From contig JADLDG010000023.1 in the NCBI GenBank assembly GCA_020846775.1, positions 1-64,000 of the forward strand: DNA of 64,000 nucleotides. The letters are read 5' to 3'. The notes below the pieces were generated by a model. It was not told where the DNA came from. It worked only from the letters and a program-made list of their open reading frames with translations, and ran no database searches. The position numbers were made by a program, and so were the translations under genes. This document shows, one piece after another, positions 1-9,320 of the stretch. Origin of the DNA: Nitrospirota bacterium (GTDB lineage Bacteria > Nitrospirota > 9FT-COMBO-42-15 > HDB-SIOI813). Position 1 is the stretch's first letter, and each line of letters starts with the position of its first letter.

Positions 1-124
1 GGATAATATAACAGTGGAAGGGGATTTGATAACCCCTATAGCCATGACTGAGGGTTTGAGGTTTGCCGTTCGCGAGGGCGGAAAGACTGTAGGGGCAGGG
101 GTCGTAACCAAGGTGATCGAGTAA
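1..124 (+). CDS. tuf: Elongation factor Tu, C-terminal end (partial)
   Basis: Only the last 40 codons and the stop are present; the gene runs off the left edge. The frame starting at base 2 gives a tail with [20 protein letters not shown], the classic end of EF-Tu domain III. EF-Tu is the GTPase that carries aminoacyl-tRNA to the ribosome. It lies 38 bases upstream of rpsJ, the usual str/S10 junction, so it is probably co-transcribed with the S10 operon. Confidence 0.97.
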   Translation, partial: DNITVEGDLITPIAMTEGLRFAVREGGKTVGAGVVTKVIE

Positions 125-162
125 AGTAGGGACATTCAGCATTAATAAAGGAAAAAGATGAA

Positions 163-474
163 ATGGCAATAGGTCAGAAGATACGGATAAGGTTAAAGGG
201 ATATGATTATAAATTGCTTGATCAGTCTGCAGCGGAGATTGTTGAGACAGCAAAACGGACCGGCGCAAGGGTGTCGGGTCCTATCCCTCTGCCAACTAGT
301 ATTAACAAGTTTACTGTTCTCAGGTCGCCGCACGTGGATAAGAAGTCGCGTGAGCAGTTCGAGATGCGGACACATAAACGGCTTATAGATATTTATGAAC
401 CGACTCCGGAAACAGCAGATGCATTAATGAAGTTAGATATATCAGCTGGTGTTGATGTGGAGATAAAATTATAA
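163..474 (+). CDS. rpsJ: 30S ribosomal protein S10
   Basis: 103 residues, the normal S10 length, with the family start ([20 protein letters not shown]) and the loop region [17 protein letters not shown]10 sits in the head of the 30S subunit; in some bacteria it also pairs with NusB in antitermination. It is the first gene of the S10 operon, in the order S10-L3-L4-L23-L2-S19-L22-S3-L16-L29-S17 seen here. A purine stretch with AAAGGA lies about 12 bases before the ATG. Confidence 0.98.
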   Translation: MAIGQKIRIRLKGYDYKLLDQSAAEIVETAKRTGARVSGPIPLPTSINKFTVLRSPHVDKKSREQFEMRTHKRLIDIYEPTPETADALMKLDISAGVDVEIKL

Positions 475-522
475 AAACGGCTGACTCGATATCAGCATGA
501 ATTTAGAAAGATAGAAACCAAA

Positions 523-1152
523 ATGATTAATGGACTGATTGGAATAAAACACGGAATGGCTCAGATTTTTGCAGCAGATGGACGTGTAATACCTGTAACA
601 GTGGTTGAAGCCGGGCCATGCAGGGTTATCAGGAAGAAGACCATTGAAAAAGATGGATATGAGTCTGCTCAGGTAGCGTTCAAGGATGCAAAGGAAAAAC
701 ATCTTACAAAGCCTGTGTTGGGTCATTACAAAAAGCATGGCGCTGCTCCTTCAAGATATTTAGTTGAATTTAGCGGTGATATGGCGGCGCTAACGCCAGG
801 GCAGGAGTTGACTGTAGAGGTATTTCAGGAAGGCGATATGGTTGATGTAAGTGGTGTGACCAAAGGAAAAGGATTTCAGGGGGTTATGAAGAGACATAAG
901 TTTGCAGGTGGTCCGGCAACTCACGGATCCATGTTTCACAGGGCACCTGGGTCTATAGGATGCAGCGCCTATCCGTCAAGGGTCAGGAAAAACAAAAAGC
1001 TTCCGGGTCATATGGGGAGTAAGAGGCGCACTATTCAGAATCTCGAGGTAGTTGGGGTTCGTAAGGAGGATAACCTTCTTTTGATAAGGGGTGCGATACC
1101 TGGCAGCAAGGGATCTATAGTGTATGTAAAAAAAGCTGTAAAGAGCAGATAA
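523..1152 (+). CDS. rplC: 50S ribosomal protein L3
   Basis: 209 residues. Starts MINGLIGIKHGMAQIF and contains the L3 signature around GVTKGKGFQGVMKRH and the conserved GSKRRTIQNLEV tail region. L3 binds 23S rRNA near the peptidyl-transferase centre and is an early assembly protein. The gene sits 48 bases after rpsJ and before rplD in the standard order. Confidence 0.98.
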   Translation: MINGLIGIKHGMAQIFAADGRVIPVTVVEAGPCRVIRKKTIEKDGYESAQVAFKDAKEKHLTKPVLGHYKKHGAAPSRYLVEFSGDMAALTPGQELTVEVFQEGDMVDVSGVTKGKGFQGVMKRHKFAGGPATHGSMFHRAPGSIGCSAYPSRVRKNKKLPGHMGSKRRTIQNLEVVGVRKEDNLLLIRGAIPGSKGSIVYVKKAVKSR

Positions 1153-1180
1153 CTTACAAGAAAAGCGAGTGTGGGAGATT

Positions 1181-1804
1181 ATGTTACAGGAACCAGTTGT
1201 AGATTTAAATAATAATGTCGTAGGCAATGTTGATCTTGATGAGAAGATTTTTGGCCAGCCTGTAAATGAGGCGCTTTTGCACGAGGCGGTAACTCTGTCA
1301 TTAAATAATCAGAGGCAGGGAACTCATTCCACCAAGACGAGATCGTTTGTAAGCGGCGGTGGGAAAAAGCCATGGAAACAGAAAGGCTCCGGGAGGGCCA
1401 GGGCAGGATCATCCAGGTCTCCGGTATGGGTCGGTGGTGGTATTGTCTTTGGTCCGCATCCACGCGACTACTCGTATAGTATGCCAAGAAAGAAGGGCAG
1501 GCTTGCGCTATGCAGTGCCCTTGCATCAAAGCTGAAAGATAAGAACTTAACGATTATTGATGCATTTGGTATAAAGGATGGCAGGACAAAAGAGGTAGTA
1601 TCTCTCCTTCGCAGGCTGAATGTTACTGGTAGTACCTTGATTGTATGTGACAGTCAAAACGAGTTGGTATACAGGGGTGGGCGTAATCTTCCCGGGGTTG
1701 TTGTTATGGATGTTGTGCAGATAAATGTATATGATCTCTTGAAATATAAGAACCTTATTATAACAAAAAATGGTATCGAGAAAGTAGCTGAGGTGTGGTC
1801 ATGA
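1181..1804 (+). CDS. rplD: 50S ribosomal protein L4
   Basis: 207 residues from ATG 1181. It has the L4 core (TRSFVSGGGKKPWKQKGSGR) and the extended loop that lines the exit tunnel. L4 is a primary 23S rRNA-binding protein; in enterobacteria it represses its own operon, but no such leader can be judged here. The start is uncertain: GTG 1169 is in frame (adds MWEI), and the GGAG before 1181 is only three bases away. The stop overlaps rplW as ATGA. Confidence 0.95.
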   Translation: MLQEPVVDLNNNVVGNVDLDEKIFGQPVNEALLHEAVTLSLNNQRQGTHSTKTRSFVSGGGKKPWKQKGSGRARAGSSRSPVWVGGGIVFGPHPRDYSYSMPRKKGRLALCSALASKLKDKNLTIIDAFGIKDGRTKEVVSLLRRLNVTGSTLIVCDSQNELVYRGGRNLPGVVVMDVVQINVYDLLKYKNLIITKNGIEKVAEVWS

Positions 1805-2094
1805 ATATTGATATCCATGACATAATCTGCTATCCGATTATTACGGAACGGAGTACCATGCTGAGAGAGGAAATGAACAAGGTGCTGTTTATTGTAAATT
1901 CGTATGCTAACAAGATACAGGTTAAGCGGGCAGTTGAAGAATTACTTAAAGTAAAGGTTGAAAAAGTTAATCTGATAAATATGCCGGGTAAGAAAAAAAG
2001 ACTTGGTAAATTTGAAGGTATAATGCCGGGAAAGAAGAAGGCAGTGGTTACCCTGAGAAAAGGGGAGAAATTGGCAATATTTGAGGGTGCGTAA
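1801..2094 (+). CDS. rplW: 50S ribosomal protein L23
   Basis: 97 residues from ATG 1801, chosen because it forms a four-base ATGA overlap with the rplD stop and has GAGGTG five bases upstream; GTG 1795 is also in frame. The sequence has the L23 pattern (CYPIITERST near the start, NKIQVKRAVEELLKVKV in the middle). L23 lies at the tunnel exit and docks trigger factor and SRP. Confidence 0.97.
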   Translation: MNIDIHDIICYPIITERSTMLREEMNKVLFIVNSYANKIQVKRAVEELLKVKVEKVNLINMPGKKKRLGKFEGIMPGKKKAVVTLRKGEKLAIFEGA

Positions 2095-2097
2095 ATT

Positions 2098-2919
2098 ATG
2101 GGACTAAAAAAGTTTAAACCGACGTCTCCAGGTGTAAGGGGGAAGACAAGCCTTACGTTTGATGAGATTACGAAATCAACGCCTGAGAAGTCGTTGGTTT
2201 CATCAAAGAAGCGATATGGAGGCAGGAATAATAATGGGCGTATTACTGCTGATCATAAGGGTGGCGGACACAGGCAGCTCTACAGAAAGATTGACTTCAA
2301 GCGTGACAAGATATCTATACCTGCTAAAGTAGCGGCGATAGAGTATGATCCTAACAGGACTGCAAGGATTGCATTACTTCATTATGCTGATGGTGAAAAG
2401 AGGTATATTGTATGTCCCGAAGGATTGAAGGTTGGTGATCAGCTCAGTTCAGGACCGGAAAGTGAGATAAGGGTAGGTAATGCACTTCCATTATCAAATA
2501 TTCCATTGGGAACGATGATTCACAATATTGAACTATTACCGGGCCGGGGTGCGAAGCTTGCGAGAAGTGCCGGCGCTGCAGTTCAGCTTATGGCCAAGGA
2601 AGGTGATTATGTGACGGTCAGGCTGGGGTCCGGTGAGATAAGGATGGTGCATGCGAGGTGTATGGCTACCCTTGGTCAGGTCGGAAACATAGAGCATTTC
2701 AACGTCTCTATAGGCAAGGCTGGAAGATCCAGGTGGCTTGGCAAGAGACCTCATGTAAGGGGAGTTGCTATGAATCCGGTTGACCATCCGCATGGCGGCG
2801 GTGAGGGTAAGACCTCCGGAGGCAGACATCCATGCACGCCATGGGGTAAGCCGACAAAGGGCTATAAGACTCGCAGGAATAAGACAACTGGCAAGTTAAT
2901 TATCAAGCGGAGGAAGTAA
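2098..2919 (+). CDS. rplB: 50S ribosomal protein L2
   Basis: 273 residues, the usual size. Contains the signature [20 protein letters not shown] near residues 223-242, whose histidine is implicated in peptidyl transfer and subunit association. The start ATG lies three bases after the rplW stop with GAGGGTG upstream, so translation is probably coupled. Confidence 0.98.
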   Translation: MGLKKFKPTSPGVRGKTSLTFDEITKSTPEKSLVSSKKRYGGRNNNGRITADHKGGGHRQLYRKIDFKRDKISIPAKVAAIEYDPNRTARIALLHYADGEKRYIVCPEGLKVGDQLSSGPESEIRVGNALPLSNIPLGTMIHNIELLPGRGAKLARSAGAAVQLMAKEGDYVTVRLGSGEIRMVHARCMATLGQVGNIEHFNVSIGKAGRSRWLGKRPHVRGVAMNPVDHPHGGGEGKTSGGRHPCTPWGKPTKGYKTRRNKTTGKLIIKRRK

Positions 2920-2924
2920 GGTAA

Positions 2925-3212
2925 ATGGCACGTTCTGTCAAAAAAGGTCCTTTTATAGATTCTCATCTTTCAAAGAAAATTGAAAATATGAATCGCGGAG
3001 GAGAGAAAAAGATATTAAAGACATGGTCAAGACGGTCAACTATAATCCCGGAAATGATAGGACATACCATAGCAGTTCACAACGGGAAAAAGTTTATCCC
3101 GGTCTACGTAACTGACAATATGATTGGTCACAAGCTTGGAGAGTTTTCCCCTACCAGATCGTTTAAGGGGCACTCAGGCGGTAAGACGGAGAAATCTACC
3201 TCATTAAAATAG
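2925..3212 (+). CDS. rpsS: 30S ribosomal protein S19
   Basis: 95 residues, starting [19 protein letters not shown], with the conserved [20 protein letters not shown] segment and [13 protein letters not shown]19 is in the 30S head and contacts S13 and the A-site region. It starts five bases after rplB. Downstream the operon is interrupted by an unusual 104-base spacer carrying short direct repeats. Confidence 0.98.
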   Translation: MARSVKKGPFIDSHLSKKIENMNRGGEKKILKTWSRRSTIIPEMIGHTIAVHNGKKFIPVYVTDNMIGHKLGEFSPTRSFKGHSGGKTEKSTSLK

Positions 3213-3316
3213 TGATAAGTTTGAAGAAGCGATGAGCGTTAAGAAGCAATGAGCCATGAGTAGTTAGTAATGAGTTTGGGGAGATTATTTAGTTAATAAG
3301 GGGAGTTGTTAATTTT
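3213..3316 (+). repeat. Spacer with dispersed GCAATGAG-type repeats, copy A
   Basis: This spacer separates rpsS from rplV, genes that normally abut. It holds degenerate direct repeats: AAGAAGCGATGAG at about 3226, an exact AAGAAGCAATGAG at 3241-3253, then CATGAG and GTAATGAG. The same 13-mer occurs exactly at 6708-6720 and 38889-38901. All three sites follow a stop codon in an intergenic gap. GGGGAG near 3300 may serve as the rplV ribosome-binding site. No ORF or hairpin was recognised. Confidence 0.8.
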
Positions 3317-3667
3317 ATGGAATCTAAAGCAATATTAAGATATGCGAGAGTGGCGCCAAGGAAGGCCAGGCGGGTGATGAATCTTGTCCGAGGCAAGAAT
3401 GTGGGAGAGGCGCTTAATATACTTAAATTTCTTCCTCAGCATGCATCTTTTACGATTGATAAAGTACTGAAATCAGCTATAGCAAATGCCAGACAGAAAA
3501 ATATTGGCGATGTAGATGAGCTGGTTATCAGCAGTGCCTTTGTAGATCATGGACCGGCGCTTAAAAGGTTTAAGGCGGGCCCGATGGGCAAGGGAATGAG
3601 CAGAAAGAAGCATATGAGTCATATAACAGTTGTCCTGTCTACAATAGAGGCAGCTAAGCGTCGTTAA
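3317..3667 (+). CDS. rplV: 50S ribosomal protein L22
   Basis: 116 residues with the L22 core: [20 protein letters not shown] near the start and the tunnel beta-hairpin before [17 protein letters not shown]22 contacts all 23S rRNA domains; its hairpin is where macrolide-resistance changes arise in other bacteria, and no disruption is visible here. The repeat-bearing spacer precedes it. Confidence 0.98.
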   Translation: MESKAILRYARVAPRKARRVMNLVRGKNVGEALNILKFLPQHASFTIDKVLKSAIANARQKNIGDVDELVISSAFVDHGPALKRFKAGPMGKGMSRKKHMSHITVVLSTIEAAKRR

Positions 3668-3686
3668 GGTAAAGGGAGGGGTTAGA

Positions 3687-4343
3687 TTGGGACAGAAGGT
3701 TCATCCGATTGGTTTCAGGTTAGGGTATATAAAGTTATGGAATTCCAGGTGGTATGCAGAGCGCGGATATGCAGCATTGCTGCATGAGGACCTGAAGGTG
3801 AGAAACCTTGTCAAAAGCAAGCTTGCTCACGCTGGAGTATCAATGATTGGAATTGAACGTTCTACGCAGACTGCCAAGGTCAACATTCATACTGCCAGAC
3901 CAGGAATAATTATTGGCCGAAAGGGAGCAGAGGTAGATAAGCTGAAGAAGGACTTAGAAGCCCTTACAGGTAAGCAGATCTCAGTAAATATACTTGAGAT
4001 CAAGAAACCGGAGATAGATTCACAGCTTGTTGCAGAGAACATTGCATCTCAGCTGGTAAAAAGAATAGCCTTCAGAAGGGCAATGAAGAAGAGCGTTGCC
4101 TCAGCAATGAGGTTTGGTGCACAGGGAATAAAGATACAATGCTCCGGTCGTTTGGCAGGTTCTGAAATTGCAAGGACAGAGTGGTATCGTGAAGGTCAGG
4201 TTCCGCTTCATACTCTGAGGGCTGATATTGACTACGGATTTGCCGAGGCTAAGACTACGTACGGCCAGATAGGCATAAAGGTATGGATATATAAAGGTGA
4301 GGTACTTTCTGACAGGGAGGATATAGCTGGTGTTAGCGCCTAA
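3687..4343 (+). CDS. rpsC: 30S ribosomal protein S3
   Basis: 218 residues, beginning with a TTG codon (3687) preceded by GGGAGGGG. Family start [20 protein letters not shown] and a KH domain with the GxxG-type loop in [21 protein letters not shown]3 lines the mRNA entry tunnel and contributes to helicase activity. Its last 14 bases overlap the start of rplP. Confidence 0.98.
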   Translation: MGQKVHPIGFRLGYIKLWNSRWYAERGYAALLHEDLKVRNLVKSKLAHAGVSMIGIERSTQTAKVNIHTARPGIIIGRKGAEVDKLKKDLEALTGKQISVNILEIKKPEIDSQLVAENIASQLVKRIAFRRAMKKSVASAMRFGAQGIKIQCSGRLAGSEIARTEWYREGQVPLHTLRADIDYGFAEAKTTYGQIGIKVWIYKGEVLSDREDIAGVSA

Positions 4344-4749
4344 GAAGATAAAGCACAGAAAGGTTCAGAAAGGTCGCATGAACGGAAAGGCAACGAGAGG
4401 GGCCGAACTTAGTTTCGGAACATTCGGCATCAAGACTCTGGAACCGGGGTTGATTACTGCAAGGCAGATAGAGGCTGCCCGTATCGCTATTACACGGCAT
4501 GTTAAACGTGGCGGTAAGGTGTGGATCAGGATATTCCCGGATAAGCCTGTAACAAAGAAGCCGGCTGAGACAAGAATGGGAAAAGGCAAGGGACCTGTTG
4601 AGGGGTGGGTAGCAGTTGTACTTCCGGGTCGTATATTATATGAGATGGATGGTGTTAGTAAGGAGGTCGCGAAAGAGGCATTGAGACTTGCTGCACATAA
4701 GCTTCCTGTTGCGACTAAATTCATAGAAAGAGGCGGGGATATAATATGA
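4330..4749 (+). CDS. rplP: 50S ribosomal protein L16
   Basis: 139 residues from GTG 4330, giving [16 protein letters not shown] as in other L16 proteins; GGGAGG lies nine bases upstream. Contains [20 protein letters not shown] and a conserved alanine/leucine-rich C-terminal helix. L16 organises the A-site region of the 50S subunit. The start overlaps rpsC by 14 bases and the stop overlaps rpmC as ATGA, so translation is coupled on both sides. Confidence 0.98.
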   Translation: MLAPKKIKHRKVQKGRMNGKATRGAELSFGTFGIKTLEPGLITARQIEAARIAITRHVKRGGKVWIRIFPDKPVTKKPAETRMGKGKGPVEGWVAVVLPGRILYEMDGVSKEVAKEALRLAAHKLPVATKFIERGGDII

Positions 4750-4943
4750 AGATGACAGAACTGCTCGCTGCCACAATAGAAGAGCTTAAGGGACGTGAGA
4801 CTGAATTAAAGAGAGAGATGTTTAATCTCAGGTTTCAGCAGGCTGTCGGCGGCAGTCTTGAAAACCCGATGCGCATTAGAAATGTAAAGAGAGAAATAGC
4901 AAGGATTAAGACTGTGGCGCAGCAGCGAAAGGCGGAGGGGTAA
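4746..4943 (+). CDS. rpmC: 50S ribosomal protein L29
   Basis: 65 residues, mostly helical, with the L29 signature [21 protein letters not shown]29 sits next to L23 near the tunnel exit. ATGA overlap with rplP upstream and TAATG overlap with rpsQ downstream. Confidence 0.97.
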   Translation: MKMTELLAATIEELKGRETELKREMFNLRFQQAVGGSLENPMRIRNVKREIARIKTVAQQRKAEG

Positions 4944-5206
4944 TGGTTGTGAAGAGGCGCAAAGAATTCGTGGGTAAGGTCGTAAGCGACAAGATGAATA
5001 AGACTGTAACGGTATTGGTTGAAAATCTGTACAAGCATCCAAAATACGGTAAAGTAGTCAAGATGCGTATGAAGTTTAAGGCTCATGATGAAGAAAACAA
5101 GTGTCATGCAGGTGACAAGGTGAAGATAATAGAGACAAGACCTATAAGTAAAGATAAACATTGGACAGTTGTTGACATACTTGAAAGCAGTCAGGCAGGG
5201 GAATAG
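4943..5206 (+). CDS. rpsQ: 30S ribosomal protein S17
   Basis: 87 residues with the S17 core [20 protein letters not shown] and [18 protein letters not shown]17 is an early-assembly 16S rRNA-binding OB-fold protein. Its ATG shares a base with the rpmC stop (TAATG). It closes the S10-type part; rplN follows after eight bases without an obvious promoter, so S10 and spc parts are probably one transcript. Confidence 0.97.
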   Translation: MVVKRRKEFVGKVVSDKMNKTVTVLVENLYKHPKYGKVVKMRMKFKAHDEENKCHAGDKVKIIETRPISKDKHWTVVDILESSQAGE

Positions 5207-5214
5207 GAAATTAT

Positions 5215-5583
5215 ATGATTCAGCCAAGAACAGTGTTAGAAGTTGCAGATAACTCAGGTGCAAAGAAAGTGATGTGTATTAGAGTAATGGGTGGATCCAA
5301 CAGGAGATATGCCGGCATTGGGGATGTTATTGTTGTTAGTGTTAAGGAGGCAATCCCTGATGGAACTGCCAAGAAAGGGCAGGTTGCGAAGGCAGTAATT
5401 GTGAGGTCTGTTGACAGCATTCGCCGTGATGATGGATCCTACATCAGATTTGACAAGAATGCTGCGGTTCTTATTAATGCCCAGGGTGAACCGATCGGTA
5501 CAAGAATATTCGGCCCCGTTGCCAGAGAACTGAGATGGAAGAAATTTATGAAGATTATTTCTCTTGCTCCGGAGGTGGTGTAA
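5215..5583 (+). CDS. rplN: 50S ribosomal protein L14
   Basis: 122 residues, the canonical length. Begins [20 protein letters not shown] and contains RGNK-region equivalents and the terminal [14 protein letters not shown]-like segment ([16 protein letters not shown]). L14 forms a subunit bridge and binds the silencing factor RsfS. The stop overlaps rplX as TAATG. Confidence 0.98.
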   Translation: MIQPRTVLEVADNSGAKKVMCIRVMGGSNRRYAGIGDVIVVSVKEAIPDGTAKKGQVAKAVIVRSVDSIRRDDGSYIRFDKNAAVLINAQGEPIGTRIFGPVARELRWKKFMKIISLAPEVV

Positions 5584-5903
5584 TGCAGTTAAGAATAAAA
5601 AAAGGTGATACAGTAGAGGCCATTTACGGCAGAGAAAAAGGAAAGAGGGGGAAGGTACTAAGGGTATTGTCCTCAAAAGGCAGTCGGTATGTGCTGGTTG
5701 AGCAGATAAATATGATCAAGAAACACATGAAGCCTTCGCAGAAGATTAAAGAAGGCGGTATCATTGAAAGAGAAGGCCGCATGCATATATCCAACGTATC
5801 CATGGTTTGTCCAAAATGCAGTAAGGCAACCAGGGTAGGGGTGCAGGTCGGTGATGATAAGAAGCTGCGTTATTGTAAGAAGTGCAGGGAGATCATTGAT
5901 TAG
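5583..5903 (+). CDS. rplX: 50S ribosomal protein L24
   Basis: 106 residues from ATG 5583, chosen because it overlaps the rplN stop (TAATG) and gives the family start [20 protein letters not shown] with a KOW motif; a longer in-frame extension runs back inside rplN and is not supported. L24 initiates 50S assembly. The C-terminal half has two CxxC pairs (CPKC near residue 75 and CKKC near 99), as in zinc-type L24 forms. Confidence 0.97.
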   Translation: MQLRIKKGDTVEAIYGREKGKRGKVLRVLSSKGSRYVLVEQINMIKKHMKPSQKIKEGGIIEREGRMHISNVSMVCPKCSKATRVGVQVGDDKKLRYCKKCREIID

Positions 5904-5932
5904 TTAACGTCGTACTTGAATAAAGGTATATT

Positions 5933-6499
5933 ATGGGAAAAGGTCAAATAAAAAATAGTTTGCCAAGGTTAAAGGAAAAATATCAGAAAGAGGTTATTCC
6001 GGCACTTATTCAGGAGTTTTCTTATGAAAATCCTGTCAGGGCGCCTCATATCAAGAAGATTGTAGTCAACGCCGGAATTGGAGAGGCCGTTCAAAATGTT
6101 AAAATGCTGGATGGTGTGGTTGAAGAGCTGAAACAGATTTGCGGGCAGCAGCCACTGGTAACAAAGTCGAAGAAGGCTATTGCCAGCTATAAACTTCGAG
6201 AAGGAATGCCAATAGGCTGCAAAGTTACCCTCAGGGGAAACAGAATGTATGAGTTCCTGGACAGATTAATCAGTATAGCATTGCCGAGAATCAGGGATTT
6301 CAGGGGGATTAATGGAAATTCCTTTGATGGTATGGGAAATTATACACTGGGTTTGAAAGAACAGATAATTTTCCCGGAGATAAAGTATGAGACTGTGACA
6401 TTTGTTCATGGATTTGATATCACAATAGTTACAAGCGCTGAGAATGACAATGAGGGTAAGGCCCTGTTGAGATTGATGGGGATGCCGTTTAGGAAATGA
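5933..6499 (+). CDS. rplE: 50S ribosomal protein L5
   Basis: 188 residues with the L5 signature around [12 protein letters not shown], the segment [20 protein letters not shown], and the C-terminal [21 protein letters not shown]5 binds 5S rRNA and contacts P-site tRNA. Spacing of 29 bases after rplX; rpsN follows after 19 bases. Confidence 0.98.
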   Translation: MGKGQIKNSLPRLKEKYQKEVIPALIQEFSYENPVRAPHIKKIVVNAGIGEAVQNVKMLDGVVEELKQICGQQPLVTKSKKAIASYKLREGMPIGCKVTLRGNRMYEFLDRLISIALPRIRDFRGINGNSFDGMGNYTLGLKEQIIFPEIKYETVTFVHGFDITIVTSAENDNEGKALLRLMGMPFRK

Positions 6500-6518
6500 C
6501 GTTACTGATGGAGGGAAT

Positions 6519-6704
6519 GTGGCAAAGAAGTCTCTGATAGCAAAATCAAAACTGGATCCCAAGTTTAAGGTCCGCAAATATAACCGATGTCCGTTGTGCG
6601 GCAGATCAAGGGCGTTTTTGCGGAAATTTCAGATGTGCCGTATATGTTTCAGGTCTAATAGCCTGTTGGGTAATATCCCGGGCGTGATTAAGTCGAGCTG
6701 GTAA
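6519..6704 (+). CDS. rpsN: 30S ribosomal protein S14, zinc type (type Z)
   Basis: 61 residues from GTG 6519 with GGAGGG upstream. It carries four cysteines at residues 24, 27, 40 and 43 (RCPLCGRS and MCRICFRS), the zinc-binding C+ short form of S14. S14 is a late-assembly 30S head protein. The C+ form implies zinc-dependent ribosomes; no C- paralogue is in the window. Confidence 0.98.
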   Translation: MAKKSLIAKSKLDPKFKVRKYNRCPLCGRSRAFLRKFQMCRICFRSNSLLGNIPGVIKSSW

Positions 6705-6812
6705 CATAAGAAGCAATGAGTGTAAAGCAATGGGTAATGAGGTAAACATAAATAAGTGTTGATGACCTGGATTCTAACGGTTTGGAATCCTATTAATTTG
6801 GAGTAATTTAAT
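6705..6812 (+). repeat. Spacer with dispersed GCAATGAG-type repeats, copy B
   Basis: The 108-base gap between rpsN and rpsH, genes usually packed tightly. It contains an exact AAGAAGCAATGAG at 6708-6720, AAAGCAATGG at 6724-6733 and GTAATGAG after it; the last two also recur near 38.9 kb or 3.26 kb. Further on is a small inverted repeat GGATTC/GAATCC (6769-6774 and 6785-6790, 10-base loop) and a GGAG ribosome-binding site for rpsH. No ORF was recognised. Confidence 0.8.
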
Positions 6813-7211
6813 ATGGTAATGACAGATCCAATAGCAGACATGTTGACCAGAATCAGGAATGCGAGTAATCAAAAGCATTCAGCTGTTGATATACCTATAT
6901 CTAAGTTGAAACTTGAGATGGCGAGGATTCTTAAAGAAAGTGGTTTTGTTCAAAATTACAACGTTGATGGAGAAGGTAAAGATAAAAAGATATCTGTACA
7001 GTTGAGGTACAACCGGAATGATGCCCCGGTCATTACAGGTTTAAAACGTATCAGTAAACCAGGATGCAGGGTTTATGTAGGTAAAGATGAGGTCCCCCGG
7101 GTAATAGGAGGGATTGGGATAGCCATACTTTCGACTTCGAGGGGACTTCTTTCAGATAAAGAAGCACGGAAAGATAAAGTAGGCGGTGAAGTTTTGTGTT
7201 ATGTTTGGTAA
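6813..7211 (+). CDS. rpsH: 30S ribosomal protein S8
   Basis: 132 residues with the S8 start [19 protein letters not shown] and the C-terminal [19 protein letters not shown] plus [10 protein letters not shown]8 is a primary 16S rRNA binder and in E. coli is the translational repressor of the spc operon. ATG 6813 is preferred by GGAG nine bases upstream; ATG 6819 would also give the family start. Confidence 0.98.
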   Translation: MVMTDPIADMLTRIRNASNQKHSAVDIPISKLKLEMARILKESGFVQNYNVDGEGKDKKISVQLRYNRNDAPVITGLKRISKPGCRVYVGKDEVPRVIGGIGIAILSTSRGLLSDKEARKDKVGGEVLCYVW

Positions 7212-7233
7212 AAAATACTAAGGGGTAAACAAA

Positions 7234-7773
7234 GTGTCGAGGATTGGTAAGAAACCTATAGCAATACCCAAAGGGGTAGAAGTTAAAGTAGAAAGTAATA
7301 TTGTATCTGTTAAGGGACCTAAGGGTAGTTTACAGAGAACATTCTCAAGAGATGTAAATATTACAAATCATGAAGGTACAGTCACAGTGGCATCTGTTGG
7401 GAATGAAAAACAATACAGATCTCTTCATGGCCTTACAAGAACGCTCATATCCAATATGGTGGAAGGTGTAACAAACGGATATGAAAAGGTGCTTGAGATC
7501 AGCGGTGTTGGTTACAAGTCAGCTATGCAGGGCAGAAACATAATGCTGAATTTGGGTTTCTCTCATCAGGTTATTTATCCACTTCCTGACGGGATTGACG
7601 CCGCTATTGATAAACAGACTGTTATAACCCTTAAGGGGTCTGACAAGGAGTTATTAGGTCAGGTAGCCGCCAATATACGCGGAATGCGTTTACCTGAACC
7701 ATATAAAGGCAAGGGAATAAAGTATAAGAATGAGCGAATAGTAAGAAAGGCCGGAAAGACCGGTAAGAAATAA
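7234..7773 (+). CDS. rplF: 50S ribosomal protein L6
   Basis: 179 residues from GTG 7234 ([20 protein letters not shown]). Two alpha/beta repeats typical of L6, ending with the signature [21 protein letters not shown]6 is close to the sarcin-ricin loop and elongation-factor site. AAGGGG lies upstream; rplR follows after 11 bases. Confidence 0.98.
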   Translation: MSRIGKKPIAIPKGVEVKVESNIVSVKGPKGSLQRTFSRDVNITNHEGTVTVASVGNEKQYRSLHGLTRTLISNMVEGVTNGYEKVLEISGVGYKSAMQGRNIMLNLGFSHQVIYPLPDGIDAAIDKQTVITLKGSDKELLGQVAANIRGMRLPEPYKGKGIKYKNERIVRKAGKTGKK

Positions 7774-7784
7774 GGAGGAGGACG

Positions 7785-8132
7785 TTGTCTAAGGAAGATT
7801 TGCGGGAAAAACGACATAAGAGGGTCAGAAAAAAGATTGCGGGAACGCAGGAGAGGCCCAGGTTGTGTGTATACAAGAGTAACCGCTACATATATGCCCA
7901 GATTATTGATGATATGAAGGGTCACACACTCGCGAGTGCATCATCCATTGAGGAAGCGATTCGGACTGAAAATGTCAACTGTGAGATATCAAGAAAAGTT
8001 GGTGCGTTAATTGGAACAAGGGCAGTGGAACGTGGCATAAAAGTAGTAGTATTTGATCGCAGTGGTTACAGGTATCATGGCAATATTAAATCTCTTGCAG
8101 ATGGCGCAAGGGAAAGCGGACTGGAATTTTAA
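7785..8132 (+). CDS. rplR: 50S ribosomal protein L18
   Basis: 115 residues from TTG 7785, preceded by a very strong AAGGAGGAGG site that decides the start. Contains [20 protein letters not shown] and the tail [20 protein letters not shown], both diagnostic of L18. L18 binds 5S rRNA with L5. Confidence 0.98.
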   Translation: MSKEDLREKRHKRVRKKIAGTQERPRLCVYKSNRYIYAQIIDDMKGHTLASASSIEEAIRTENVNCEISRKVGALIGTRAVERGIKVVVFDRSGYRYHGNIKSLADGARESGLEF

Positions 8133-8160
8133 TATTGCTTAATTGATTATGGGGGGTGTC

Positions 8161-8658
8161 TTGAAGAAGATTAATCCAGATGAGCTTACTTTAAAGGATA
8201 AAGTTGTTCACATAAATCGCGTTGCAAAAGTCGTTAAAGGCGGCAGGAGGTTTAGCTTCAGTGCCCTCGTTGTTATTGGTGATGAAAACGGATGTGTCGG
8301 ATTTGGTAAGGGCAAGGCAGCCGAAGTACCGGAGGCGATACGGAAGGCCATGGAACATGCCAAGAAAAATCTTGTAAGATTTCCTTTAACTAATACTACT
8401 GTGCCTCATGAGATCATTGGACATTTTGGTGCAGAGGCAGTGGTCATCAGGCCGGCTTCATCAGGAACCGGGATAATTGCCGGTGGGGCAGTCAGGGCGA
8501 TGATGGAAGTTGCCGGTGTACAAAACGTATTATGTAAGTCTCTTGGAAGTGGAAATCCTTTTAATGTCGTACGTGCCACTTTAGAAGGCTTAAAATTATT
8601 AAGGGTGCCGGAGGAAGTCATTAAATTACGCGAAGCAGCAATTGGAAGTGTGCAATAG
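8161..8658 (+). CDS. rpsE: 30S ribosomal protein S5
   Basis: 165 residues from TTG 8161. S5 domains are clear: [20 protein letters not shown] (dsRBD-like fold) and [20 protein letters not shown]5 helps decoding fidelity and mRNA unwinding. TTG 8161 is favoured by the adjacent GGGGGGTG, though the spacing is short; ATG 8149 is in frame but has no ribosome-binding site. Confidence 0.95.
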   Translation: MKKINPDELTLKDKVVHINRVAKVVKGGRRFSFSALVVIGDENGCVGFGKGKAAEVPEAIRKAMEHAKKNLVRFPLTNTTVPHEIIGHFGAEAVVIRPASSGTGIIAGGAVRAMMEVAGVQNVLCKSLGSGNPFNVVRATLEGLKLLRVPEEVIKLREAAIGSVQ

Positions 8659-8695
8659 TCGCAGGCGATAACCCCTGAATTATCCGGAGAAAATA

Positions 8696-8890
8696 ATGAA
8701 AAAGATTGAAATAAAACAGGTAAGGAGTGGTATAGGGACTCCTGAAAAACATAGATTGACAATTAAGGCATTGGGATTGAGGCGCATTGGGCATACAGTT
8801 CTAAGGGAAGATACACCGGAAATAAGAGGAATGGTTTGGAAGATAAAACATCTTGTGGAGGTGTCGGAGGGGGTAGATGAAGCTAAATGA
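8696..8890 (+). CDS. rpmD: 50S ribosomal protein L30
   Basis: 64 residues with the L30 motif [21 protein letters not shown]30 is a small, sometimes absent, 50S protein that binds 23S rRNA helix regions; its presence here is ordinary for the spc operon. The last 14 bases overlap rplO. TCCGGAG precedes the ATG. Confidence 0.97.
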   Translation: MKKIEIKQVRSGIGTPEKHRLTIKALGLRRIGHTVLREDTPEIRGMVWKIKHLVEVSEGVDEAK

Positions 8891-9320
8891 GTTAAGACCT
8901 GCAAAGGGCGCTAAAAAGAAACGTAAAATAGTAGGCAGGGGGCCGGGATCAGGCCACGGCAAGACATCTACAAAGGGACATAAGGGACAGCTTGCCCGAT
9001 CAGGCGGAGGAAAGGGGCCTGGATTTGAAGGCGGTCAGATGCCGCTACATAGAAGGTTGATCAAGAGAGGTTTTAATAATCCTTTTAAAATCAGGTACGA
9101 TGTGGTTAATCTTGATACCCTGGAAAAATATTTTCATGCAGGAGAAGCCGTAACACCAGAGACCCTTTCAGGTAAGGGTATTATTAAACGATCTGCAGAT
9201 GCAGTCAAGATCCTCAGCCGCGGAGAGATAAGCAAGCCACTGTCTGTACAGGCAAATAAATTCAGCAGGAAGGCTGTAGAGATGATTTTGAGTGCCGGTG
9301 GAACTGCAGAGGTAATTTAA
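8877..9320 (+). CDS. rplO: 50S ribosomal protein L15
   Basis: 147 residues; starts [20 protein letters not shown] and has the glycine-rich [19 protein letters not shown] segment followed by [18 protein letters not shown], hallmarks of L15. It is a late 50S assembly protein. It starts inside rpmD and ends exactly at the secY start, so translation is tightly coupled. Confidence 0.98.
   Translation: MKLNELRPAKGAKKKRKIVGRGPGSGHGKTSTKGHKGQLARSGGGKGPGFEGGQMPLHRRLIKRGFNNPFKIRYDVVNLDTLEKYFHAGEAVTPETLSGKGIIKRSADAVKILSRGEISKPLSVQANKFSRKAVEMILSAGGTAEVI

Noticed and set aside
6769-6790. Hairpin GGATTC/GAATCC as a terminator between rpsN and rpsH
   Set aside because: Six pairs with a ten-base loop and no T-run; too weak to call.
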